Origin: Guillardia theta CCMP2712
Taxonomy: Eukaryota; Cryptophyceae; Pyrenomonadales; Geminigeraceae
Direction: 5' to 3'
Assembly (NCBI RefSeq): GCF_000315625.1
Contig: NW_005434650.1
Span: 229,507 to 274,981 of the forward strand
DNA: 45,475 nt
This document shows, piece by piece, positions 19,127 through 28,715 of the stretch. Position 1 is the first letter of the stretch. Each line of letters opens with the position of its first letter. A model generated the notes under the pieces. That model was not told the DNA's origin and made no database searches. It saw only the letters and a program-made list of their open reading frames with translations. Position numbers and translations under genes: made by a program.

Positions 19127-20132
19127 CGTTCGCTGGTGCTTCAAAAGAATTAAAACTGCACAACAAATCAGCGATTTGTGATCATAATGGCTGTCTTGTT
19201 ATGCTTTCTATTCCATGATCTCGGACTGTCGTTGTTGAAAACTCATCTGACGATGATAATAGAAGCTCGATTTCTCGGCATCGTCAGATTACTGAGGAGA
19301 TAGCCTGATAAACCTTCTATGAATTCTTCTCTTCCCATTTGCATTCCATGCTGTCTCCTTGTTGTTTACTCAATTTTCTGTTCTCCTAGTCTTGCCTCGT
19401 CTCTTCGTTACTACCCCTCTCCTGTCCTTCTCTCCTCCTCTCTTCTCTCTATCTCTCCTCTCTCCTTGCTCCTCTCTCCTTGCTCCTCTCTCCTCTCTCC
19501 TCTCTCCTCTCTCCTCTCTCCTCTCTCCTCTCTCCTCTTTCTCGCTTCCCTTCATCTTCCTACCATCTTCCTTGTTCGCTCTACATGCACGCGATTCAGC
19601 TTTGTCCTTGCACCCTACCCCAAGTCACCTTGAATATTACCCCCACCCCTCTTTCACCTTCTTTTCACCCTACCTTTCTCAGAATCTACCCTACCCACTG
19701 CACATGATTATAGTGTTATAATTATGTATAATATGTATAATTCACAAAAACGATTATAAAACAGAAATTTGTCTGGAATTAGCTGAGTCACCGCTTTTCT
19801 CAAAATGGACGTGGAAGCTAGGGTAACCATGCCGCTGCCGCTGCCGCCGCCGCTGCCGCTCCTCCTCCTCCTCCTCCTCCTCCTCCTGATCTTGCTACTT
19901 CTCTTGATCATCCTTGTGCTCGTGTTGCTCATGCCTCTGCCCTTGCCGTACCTCATCTTCCTGCTCCGTTGCTCGTTCTCGTGTGCTACAACTCCAGCTC
20001 AAGCTCCTGTACTACCACTACCGCCGCCTTTGCCGTCACACGCCTCGCCTCTTGACACTCCTTCTCCTGCTCCTTTTCCTGTGCTGCCACTTCTGCCCTC
20101 ATTGTGCTCATTCTACCTGCAATAATCAATTC
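19127..20132. promoter_or_regulatory. Divergent gap between helicase and membrane-protein genes
   Basis: It holds a perfect 10-bp inverted repeat (19246-19255 and 19279-19288), a CTCTCTC/CTCCTTG microsatellite (about 19430-19545), a short TACCCC/CCCTACC island (about 19610-19700), an AT-rich block at 19705-19760, and GCC/CTC trinucleotide runs at 19825-19890. Open frames across 19805-20125 are low complexity. One of them is in frame with the next gene's ATG at 20133, so a longer N-terminus cannot be excluded. Confidence 0.5.
19246..19288. repeat. Perfect 10-bp inverted repeat upstream of the helicase gene
   Basis: TCTGACGATG at 19246-19255 and its exact reverse complement CATCGTCAGA at 19279-19288 are separated by 23 nt. 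The arms lie 120-162 nt upstream of the helicase start codon. They could form a hairpin in the 5' UTR or be a dimeric binding site. Confidence 0.6.
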
Positions 20133-21599
20133 ATGGTTGAACCTGATGATTTCCTGCTCGCTGAAAGATTGTTTGACAGGAAGAAGAAACTGAACCCAAA
20201 ATTTTCTCTGCCAAGAAGCGACTGGGACTTGTCGGGGTACTTGATCCAAGGAGTGCGAAGCCAGTCTCATTCATCATTCAGGTCATGGCAGTACTCGCTG
20301 GAACGGCTGTGTTCTTCAGTGCAGAAGAGAACGTAGCGGAGACTAAGATATGGGATAGAGAGATGGCTGGAATACGGAATGCGACAGCGTAACTTCAGCC
20401 AGCATGCTTCCATAGTTGTTGACTTTTCTTCAGACTGCCTGAACAGCTTGCAAGAAAGTTTCTCATTAGGAATAATCTCGTCTGGAAGCAGGTGCCTTCA
20501 GAGAAGGATTGGACCTGTGGTATGAAGTTGGAAAGTTTGTTGAATTCGCACCATTTCCAGGCGGAGGACAAGTGCAAGAGTTATGGTGCAGAAGTGTGTC
20601 CCTTGAAGAACGTCTGCAACGGAAAATCGCCAAAGTGAGCGACCATGTGGTGATACAAGGATCTGAGATCATTGTTAGTGCGCAAAGAGTTCTCTGTACG
20701 GAGAGAGGAAGGAAGAGATGCACCAAGAAGGATGAGGTTGATCCTTGGATCTTCTCTATCCTGGCCTGATGATCCTCCAGCGGCAACTTCAGAGCAGGTG
20801 GGTGCCAGTGAAGGTTGAAGCCAGCAAGCAAGTGAGTGACGAAGGCGGAATGCGGATCAATTATGACGTTCCCTCAGTGGGTCAGCACCGATGACTGCTC
20901 GGCTGTTGAGTTTCCCGAGGACAAGAAGATGAGAGGTGTTGTCGCCTGCTGCGGGATGATGCGAGGCAAAGGACCATACGACGTCCTCGCTGTCCACCTT
21001 GCGCCTGTCGTGCAGGAGGTTAGGAAGGTACCCGCACTGGCCTTGCGTCCGTTGAAGTCACTTGGGAGAGAAGTCAGGTCTGGGGAAGAGGAAGTACAGA
21101 CCCGGACAGAGAGACTCCTGGAGTCAGCATGAGTATGTGGACAAGATGAGGAGCAATGATCCGTTCCTCGCTCACAAGCAGTCGGGGACGAAAGTGAAGT
21201 CGTTCCATGAGCATGTACGCGTGCTAGAGGAGACCCTTGCTTCTCACACACCTTCCAGGTAACTGACAAGGCGAAAGAGCACTTGGGGACACAGACAGTG
21301 AACGCCATCTCTGACAAGATTGCCGACATTCATGGTCAAATGAAGTGAGACTAACTTTGACTTTGAGACTTGATGCTGACGAGCTCGTTCAGGTCGGGCA
21401 TCGGATTGCTTCTCAATTCCTTTTCTCCTTCGGCCAACGCAACCTCCACATCGAACCTCAAAGAATCCGCTCGCACGTGAGTACGAGCTTGCGTCGCTCT
21501 CGTCCTCACGGTGGTCAAAGGAAACTGTCGTTTGGAGTCACTCAAGCCGTCAGGAACGCGACGAAGCAAGGTCGTTCGAGGCCTCGTAGAGCAGGCTAA
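20133..21599 (+). CDS. Unrecognised single-pass membrane protein with Cys-rich segment, 10 exons, 353 aa
   Basis: I do not recognise this gene. Exons: 20133-20135 (start codon only), 20180-20388, 20434-20634, 20679-20736, 20781-20831, 20878-21027, 21074-21214, 21259-21344, 21393-21476, 21521-21599 (1062 nt). All nine introns are 44-47 nt and phase-compatible, which strongly supports a real gene. The short basic N-terminus leads to one membrane segment at about residues 29-48 (PVSFIIQVMAVLAGTAVFFS), suggesting a type II signal anchor. A Cys-rich stretch (Cys 99, 118, 126, 132, 144, 152) follows, then Cys 181, 198 and 199. A helical region (about 275-350, VTDKAKEHLGTQTVNAISDK) and a basic tail (GRSRPRRAG) end the protein. 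The isolated start-codon exon is uncertain; the frame upstream of it stays open. An AATAAA lies at 21781-21786, 182 nt past the stop. Confidence 0.6.
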
Positions 21600-22009
21600 G
21601 CCACTGAAGGTCAAACCTTGCAGGCAAGGGTTGGTCACCTTGAGGTGGAACGATCTCTCAACTGTTCGAGTGAGTGGAGAAGGGGCGCATCCGAGGCTCC
21701 TTGGAATGTACAGGATAGGTTTACGGAAAGATGTTCTGCCTTCTGTCGGCTGCTGGCTTATTGGTCAAGCTTGAATTGTAAATAAAGGATCCTTGAGGGA
21801 TACTGAGAAATGGTTTCTTCTTTCAGACGGGAGCCTTCTTTCAGACGGGAGCCCAGGGCCCTCGCTTGCATCATACATTCCTCCTAGCTCGTTCACTGTC
21901 TGCTCTTGCGACCTCCTCTCTTGACAGCTTTTTTTCTTCCTCCTTCTTCTTCCTTAGGTTGATTTTCTCCTGGGCGCACGTCAGGCAACGCGTTGCATGC
22001 GGACGGTTG
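21600..22009. other. Convergent gap with AATAAA and a short direct repeat
   Basis: This lies between the stops of the membrane-protein gene (+) and the RING-like gene (-). It contains AATAAA at 21781-21786, a candidate poly(A) signal for the + strand gene. A tandem duplication of CTTTCAGACGGGAGCC lies at about 21821-21853. A frame at 21511-21774 is open but overlaps the last exon out of frame and is not supported. Confidence 0.5.
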
Positions 22010-23023
22010 TTAGAGAACCTCTTCTGCTATCCTTCTTGCCAGCTCCTCGTCGGCCGCTACAATCTCCTTTTGCTTGTTCTCGGAATCTAGAATCTCTTGG
22101 ATGGCCCGTTGACTCGCTTCTTCAGCCTCTTTGTTCTTCCGGTGTCTCTCCTCAATCTCCTTTAGAAGCTTTATCTGCTCCATGATCTGATCTTCCTGCC
22201 CAGCTTCTTGTGCTGAGCTCCCAGCTTCCGCTGCCAGGATGGACTTGATCGTCATTTCGCTCTGCTCCTGCTCCTCTTTGGATCGAAGCAGCCATTCTTC
22301 CCTCCCCGGCGCCATGGCTCTCGCAGCTTCTTCGTACTCCTTGCCGATCACTCCGTATGGCACCATCTGTGCGTCTCGAGAGCGCTTCTCAGCGAAGACG
22401 TCGTCCTCCAAAGGTCTCTTCCTGCTCAGTTCTTCGATGTTGACGTCTGTGAACAGGCTCTTGGGTGTAGTGGTTCGAGTGAACTAAAGGAGGAAGGAAT
22501 CAGCTTTCATCATGGTGATTATGTTGAAGAAGCAAGTCACACACCCACTAACTCATCCTTCTCTCCTCGTCACGCAGACAAGACTTGCTCATCGCAAAGG
22601 CAGCCCTCCCTCCCTCCCTANNNNNNNNNNNNNNNNNNNNNNNNNNNNNNNNNNNNNNNNNNNNNNNNNNNNNNNNNNNNNNNNNNNNNNNNNNNNNNNN
22701 NNNNNNNNNNNNNNNNNNNNCCCTACCCTCCCTCCCTCCCTCCCTCCCTCCCTCCCTCCCTCCCCTCCCCTCCCCTCCCCTCCCCTCCCTCCCTCCCTCC
22801 AACTCACTTTGAATGTTGACCGGCATGCTGGACACTTGTCTTCGCACCCGACTCGCTCCTTGTCGTCCTTCAGCTCCTCCAGCAGCTTGATCTGCTTGAG
22901 AGCACATGCACCGCAGTAGAGCAGTGTTGCCTTGCATGCTGACTGCTTGCACCCGCTGAACTTCTTCGCGCTCGTCGCCTCCCCCAGCGCCATCATGCAG
23001 ATGCTGCATCGTGCTCCCGCCAT
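22010..23023 (-). CDS. RING-like zinc-finger and coiled-coil protein, 2 exons, 229 aa
   Basis: This is a candidate ubiquitin ligase or zinc-binding scaffold. Exons: 22808-23023 and 22010-22483 (690 nt). The first exon encodes a Cys-only zinc-binding module: CSIC at residues 6-9, Cys 25, 30, 37 and 40 (YCGAC), Cys 60 and 64 (CEDKC), and CPAC ending at Cys 67. The spacing is RING-like but lacks the usual His. The second exon is a long charged coiled coil rich in Glu, Lys and Ala (SKEEQEQSEM, KEIEERHRKNKEAEE), ending in two short helices of ubiquitin-interacting flavour (RAIQEILDSE, DEELARRIAEEVL). A basic stretch SRKRPLEDD could be a nuclear signal. The intron 22484-22807 contains a 100-base gap. 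If the gap hides an exon, the model would be incomplete, but the two exons join in phase. Confidence 0.72.
22621..22720. other. Assembly gap of 100 N within a CCCT repeat
   Basis: One hundred Ns flanked by CCCTCCCTCCCTA on the left and CCCTACCCTCCCTCCC on the right, continuing to about 22800. The true length is unknown; 100 is a common placeholder. It sits in the intron of the RING-like gene. Confidence 0.98.
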
Positions 23024-23456
23024 GAATCCCCTATCACCCACCCTACCTTTCAATGGTAAATATACCCCTACCCACTTTGATATAGTCACAACGATATCTC
23101 AGTGAGGGTCCAACCCCTACCCCTACCCTACTCCTCAAATCATCAAGATCTACCCCTCCATACATTTGTCTAAAGCATGGGTGGGGTTGACAGTGACTCC
23201 CACCGTCAGGTTTGAGTGTCCAGACCGGCCGGCCGGGCCGGGGCCCCTTGCCACCGGGGTGACTCCACAGGCTGCCAGTGACCGCCGCGGTGAAGCCTCG
23301 GAAGCCACTGACCCGGGCGTGCCAGACTGAGAGATTCACTGTCAGTCTCAACGGTGACATATGGTTCATTGACATAGATATAGATTCAAAGGTACTAATA
23401 CATCGGGCAGCTCGCCTACTCAGGCCTCCGATTCGGTTACGAAATTAACGGTGAAA
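23024..23456. promoter_or_regulatory. Upstream region of the RING-like gene with TACCC and CCGGGCC island
   Basis: This gap separates the start of the RING-like gene from the stop of the channel gene (both -). From 23030 to 23170 it is rich in CCCTAC/TACCCC words. From 23220 to 23330 it is very GC-rich (GGCCGGCCGGGCCGGGG) and contains GGGGTGACT at 23256-23264, a word shared with two other islands. No coding exon is supported. Confidence 0.5.
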
Positions 23457-26400
23457 TTAATTGTTAGACGAGGAGGATGGGAGGCGGGCGCAAGCCGCCG
23501 GGTCCTCCTCAGAGCCACTCGCCTTACTGTTGCCAGCTTCGTCGACTGTCACGGGCAAGTGAGTCTCTCCTCCCTCCCCGGTTCTCTCCCCCCCCCCTCC
23601 CTCCCTGCTCTCTCTTTTACCTATCCTCAGCCGTGCACAACACAGGGACTCCAGCGCTTCCAGCCGCACGCGAAACTCCTCCAGCTCCTCGTCTGCCTCC
23701 CTCCTCTCCCGTTCGACACTGGCAGAAGGAGCGATCACCCAAGGCAGAGCATGAAGAGGACTTACCTTCGCAGAAGGGAGAAGAAGAGGGCCTTGTAGTC
23801 TACCCCATCCTCATGCGTCGTGCGGCTGCTACTTCGCTTCATCCTGTCCACCTGCCCGTCTTCTTCACCTCCCTCCTTGTGCACTTCCATCCTCTCCGCT
23901 TCTCCTTCCGCGTTCTGGGATCGCCTTGCAGCAGCCTCTCCCCCTTGTACGTCCCTCGTCTGGTTGATCGGCGGCAGGTGCTGCTGCTGGACACCGGACG
24001 GTTCAGAAATCTCCGATGCCTCCTCCTTGGTCGACGCCTCCCCCGTCTTAGCTCCGATGCTCACACTCGCTCCCATCCCCTCGCCCTCATCAGGTTCTCT
24101 GCGTTCATCGACGGAGCTTGAGGTCACGGCATCCACCGAGCTCACTTCGTACGCGTACAAGGATCGCCCGGTCATCTGACTCACCGTCCCCAGCAGCAGC
24201 ACGTTGTCCAACAGCTTGGGATGAGCCTCCATGTCTCTGATCTCTGAGATCTCCTGCACGCTTGCTCTCCTCTCACTGAACCCGGAGGCCTTGGTCCCTT
24301 CCTTTCTCTCTGCCTGGCCCTCCCCCTGCCCCACCTCCAGCTGCGACTGACTTTCCGACTCCTGCATCCCTCGTATCCTCGTCAACTGCAGCGTCGAGGA
24401 GCCTTTCTCCAGCCCGCCCGAGGTGGTTCTTGTTTCGAGCTTCAGCCCTCCCTCCTGCCCTGCTGGGATGCATTTGATTCGCAAAGAGAGCTTCGAGTGC
24501 TTCCCGCGGTATCCTTTCACAGATGACTTGAGCTCTCTCAGTTGTTCGTCAACCTGCGTCTCAAGGTCACTCCTCCTCCTCCTCCTCCTCCTCCTCCTCC
24601 TCGTCCTCGTCCTCCTCCTCCTCCTCCTCCTCCTCCTCCTCCATCATTCTGATTATCATCCTCATCAAATCAACATTAGCATCTCCCTCTTCATCGAGTT
24701 CTGCATCTTCTCGATCCTCTCACGGTGAGGTACCTTTAAAATGTGTAGCGTCATGGACACATCTTGGGTCGTCCCTGTCTCTCTGCACTGCCTCACGATG
24801 TCACGGATGTCCACGTTGACTCTGAGCAGAACCGAGTGAGAAGCGAAAGCAAGGCAGAGGCCTGACTCACCTTCCCACCACCTCATCATCCCCAACCAGG
24901 TCGTGATCCCACACAGTGATGCTGATTTGCATTGACGACTCGTACATGGGGAAGAGGAAGGTTTCGTTCCACTTAGGGTCGAACGAGCTGTAAACCACTG
25001 AAGTCTGGAAGACGCGTTTGCTCGCCTCCTGCCGGGAGCCCAACCAGATCTTGCAGTAGGCATCGACCTTCCCGAAGAAGGCGTCCATCTTCGGGAGCTC
25101 CGAGGCCTCGAGCACCTCCAGCAGCACGATCCCGTTATTGAGGGCGCTCGCTCGGGCTCCCTGGATCACTCTCCTCACGTACTTCATCAGCCTCGACGCC
25201 TTGGCTCGCTTCATCCTTCGCAGGACGACCTCCAGGTCCGGGTCGCGCTTCTGGATCTGATACAACTTGTCTCTTTCTAGGATGAAGAGCACGCACCACG
25301 TGCGCGTAATTGCAGTCGACAGCCTCGCGTCGCTTGTTAAGCAGTTCTCTCCGAAGCACGTGCTCGCGCTGTGGCGATTGACCCTCCATGAGAAAGTACG
25401 AGCATCGGAGGAGATGTTAGCTACCCACTCTCCTGACAGATCACTCTCTTCTGACAGAACAGTGTTCTCGATCTTGCGAACTCCATGTTCCTTCTTCGCC
25501 TTCTCCGTCATCAACAACATATTGAGTTCCACCTCTCCTGAGTGTAAGAAATACATGCAGTTTCCCAGCTGCCCTTCCCTGTACAGCACTTCACCTGGAG
25601 AGACCTGACAAAAGCAAACACATGAGCCTTGAGGCGCGAGGAGCAGGAGGCAAGCTCAACCTGTATGGGCTTCAGGACGAGGGCGAGCTCCATTAGGGAC
25701 TGCTCAGGGAGGCCCTTGAACATCTTGAAGCTCTTCAAGTGCTCACTGTAGACCGCTGAGACAATCTCTCTCAGCATCGTCCTCGAGAGCTCCTCCTTGG
25801 CAAACTCCGGCAAGCTGGCGAGAGGCTTGGTGTACTTGTAGTTCTTGTAAGCTCGGATTTTCTGCCGCAGGTAAGTCGGGAGGTTTTCTCGGTGCATGAA
25901 GTCCTCCCACACTGCCATAGACTCCTTGTACCTCAACTGTCTCGGGTTGATCTTGTTGATCAGGGTGGCCATGTTTCCCACCATATAACTGAAAGCTGCT
26001 CCTCCTTCGATCAGCACGAGAATGGTGAAGACAACTTCCGGGGTTGTCTTGGGAGTGATGTCACCCCACCCCACAGTTGTCAATGTGGTGATTGTCCAGT
26101 AGAACGAGACTACATATTGCTGCCACATCTCCATGTCGTGTACGGGATACAGACCACTCCGCCCACCTGCATGTTCAGTATCAACACAGGGAAAGCTCAA
26201 AGAGCATCGTGCACGCATCAGGTCTCACCTACTACTGCATACAGCTCCTTGTCGACCGTCCACGATTGTGTGGATTGATCGAGAAAGATTTCACCCAGGA
26301 AGAAAGCGACGCATGCATTATAATGCAAGATGATAAGCATGAGTGCTATGAACTGCAACAATCTTAGGAGGCCGGGGTTGATGGACAGGCGATCTTTGAT

Positions 26401-27424
26401 CTGCTTCAGCGTCAACATGCAGAGATCAGACGAAGAGCATCAGATTGAACCTTCATGAGAAAAACTCTCATCCGCGACATCCTCAGCAATCGCACCAGAC
26501 GAACAAGGCGAATGAGCTTCAGCATCTTTGGGCTGCGGAAGACACCGTTCGGACCAATGTTACCCTGACCGTCACAGAACGAGAGGAGGATCAAATCGAA
26601 AGGAATCGAAGAGACAATGTCAATAAACAAGACACCCTTAGCGTATCTCCGAGCAATTGCCATCCAATTCGTCACAAGCTCCACCTCGCCGGTGTCCGGC
26701 TTTTTGTCTAGGAACGCTGTTCGAAAGGTAACCGGGACATCAATCATGAAGATAAGGTCCATCGCAAAGTCCACGTAAAAGATTGTGTCCTGCTTCAAGA
26801 AACTTGACTCACAGCTTGAGGCATTCTCGAACGCTATCCGCAAAGGAATAACGATCATATTCCATACCAGGAGCAGCATGATTATGATATCCCATGCCAA
26901 GCGCATATTTGCGAAAGGATGAAAAATGAGGAAGGGCAGAGGAGTTTTCATGATATCTGAAGATGTATGATTCGGCATGTACTCAAAGAGCCTGTCACAT
27001 GAACTTCAGGTTACCGGCTGCAAAACATTTGCCCTTACTTCGTAGCAGATCCACGGTACAGTTTCAGATCGCAGCCTACGTCAAGAAGATGACCTTGAAT
27101 CCTTTCCAGAGCCTGTGATAAGGGAGAATCACAGAACGAAAGAGAGTGAATTGTTCTGCCAGAAGAAGCAGTCGCTCAATACCTCGCTGTGCGCTCTGGT
27201 TTCCTTGCTTTTTCGCTTCATCTTCATTGTTGCCTGGAACCTTGTGAGAACCACACCCAATGAGGCAAGAGATAACTCACAGAGAAGATTGTAGATAAAA
27301 AATTCATCGGATTCTTGGCTTCTCCCTCCGTTTCCTTTGGCTGGCCGCCACCAGATACGCCATCCTCAGGTTGGTTGGTCATGATCCGACCTGAAGCGAA
27401 AAGAGGCTCAGAGCTTGCCAGCAT
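23457..27424 (-). CDS. Voltage-gated CNBD cation channel fused to a C2 domain, 11 exons, 1095 aa
   Basis: This is a plasma- or endomembrane potassium-type channel of the EAG/HCN/CNG superfamily. Exons: 27281-27424, 27183-27233, 27039-27112, 26451-26991, 26229-26403, 25661-26166, 24871-25604, 24734-24821, 23766-24553, 23621-23718, 23457-23545 (3288 nt). S1-S3 lie at about residues 115-230. S4 has a basic residue every third position (KLIRLVRLVRLLRMSRMR). S5 (LLQFIALMLIILHYNACVAFF) precedes a pore helix and filter TTLTTVGWGDITP at about 353-365, then S6 (VVFTILVLIEGGAAFSYMVGN) and a C-linker. A cyclic-nucleotide-binding fold starts VSPGEVLYREGQLGNCMYFL (about 498) and carries FGENCL before RLSTAI. 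A C2 domain follows at about 660-790 (VLLEVLEASELPKMD, FDPKWNETFLFP, VWDHDLVGDDEVVGR), giving Ca/phospholipid binding. The tail is Ser/Glu-rich and ends in a coiled coil (ERERREADEELEEFRVRLE). Confidence 0.9.
24570..24651. repeat. CTC trinucleotide run in a channel intron
   Basis: A CTC/CTG array with CGTCCT interruptions inside intron 8 (24554-24733) of the channel gene, between the two exons that complete the C2 domain and the tail. Confidence 0.88.
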
Positions 27425-28715
27425 GAAACAGGTAGCAGAATCTCAAATCATTTGGTGTGGTGGTCTGGTCTAAATTTTGCGATGATTGATACACCTCAAA
27501 AAAATTCGTGGCCAAACAAGCTCCCCTCTCCATCTCCTCGCTGCTTCCATTCAATCAGTATCTTTTTGCAATACATCTGCAGCGCCAACAAGCATGGCGC
27601 TTCCTTGCATGACATACTTCTTTCTTTCAGAGACCGAAGTATTCACATCTGATGGCATTCTGAACTTGCTCTTACTTCCTCCTTCTCCCTCTCTTTCCCC
27701 GCCTCCTCTTCATTGTGCTCCCTGTACGTTCCCGAAATGCTCTGAGTGCATTTCCAACGCCCAACACCACCCCCTCAAACCTCCAGCATATGGGGGGTTG
27801 GGGTAGATAAGTTGAGTTTCCAAGTCAAGTCGTACCGGTGTTCTACAGTACAGGAGGAGGTAGGGGTACATCAAGGACCTGGTAGGGTACTTCATCTATG
27901 AGTGTACCGGTACTGACCCTGTGGAGGGATGGATATTTTCAATGGAGGGTATCCACTAGGGGGTGGGGTGGTCCTGCGATGGTGGTATGGACACTTGGCA
28001 GTAAGGTAGTAAAGTGATCCAGGGCAACCTAGGGGGTAGGTAGGGGAACATTGAGAAGGTGGGGGTGGATCATGTTGACTAAGTACGGGTACTTTGGAGG
28101 GGAGAAGCAAGGGAAACTGAGGGGTCATGAAAAACGGGGGTATAATCGGTCGAGGGGGCTCCTACTAAGTTTTACTTAACTTTGAGTAATGCGGTGACAT
28201 GAGAGTTGATCGGTGATGGTCCTGCCCGGCCCGGACTCAAGGTCGGTCCAACACCGTGGGGTCTGGTGCCGAGTCATGGGTCAGGGGGTAGGGTGGATTA
28301 CTTGGTAGGCAAACTAGGGGGTATTGGAAGGGAAGTTAGGGGGTACTATTGGTACAATCGGTGGGTCAGACTATGAGGGGTAGGTGGTCCAGCACCCGTG
28401 ACTTTCCCTACGTTCAATGGGGTAGAAAGAGCTGGAGGGGGTAGTCGTGGGGGTGGGGAATCGGGCTGCAGGGGGATATGGCGGCGGATGGAGGAAATGA
28501 CAGGAAGAGGGAGGAGAAGGAAGAGGGGAAGAGAAGAGAGGAGAAGAGATAAAGGAAGCGAAGGGAGACTGAGAGGAGGTCAGAGTTGGAGAGCTCAGAT
28601 TGGGTCGCTGAAGGGCAGCTCAGGGACGGGAAGACAGTAAACTATCAAGATCGGAATGGGCAGGCGCATACTCGGAATTGCACCCAAGGGCCGATGAACT
28701 GCTGGATCTCATAGG
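27425..28715. promoter_or_regulatory. Divergent promoter gap with GGGGTA/TACC island
   Basis: This lies between the start of the channel gene (-) and the start of PA200 (+). The part 27430-27760 is ordinary. The part 27770-28450 is an island of GGGGTA, GGTAGG, TACCGGTAC and GTAC words with a GC-rich core CCCGGCCCGG near 28225-28236. The part 28480-28600 is AG-rich (GAGGAGAAG). No exon is phase-supported here, although a small open frame exists at 28398-28640. Confidence 0.5.

Noticed and set aside
19805-20125. Poly-Leu/Pro + strand frame before the membrane-protein gene
   Set aside because: It is produced by GCC and CTC triplet runs. It ends in a stop before the supported gene and is in a different frame from it.
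21511-21774. 87-codon + strand frame after the membrane-protein gene
   Set aside because: It overlaps the last exon (21521-21599) out of frame and begins in an intron; more likely 3' UTR before the AATAAA at 21781.
22621-22720. Gap region as a missing gene
   Set aside because: It is flanked on both sides by the same CCCT repeat and sits between two in-phase exons, so a collapsed microsatellite is the simpler reading.
23219-23331. GC-rich block at 23219-23331 as an RNA gene
   Set aside because: It has no tRNA or rRNA signature and no convincing long stem; it is best treated as part of the intergenic island.
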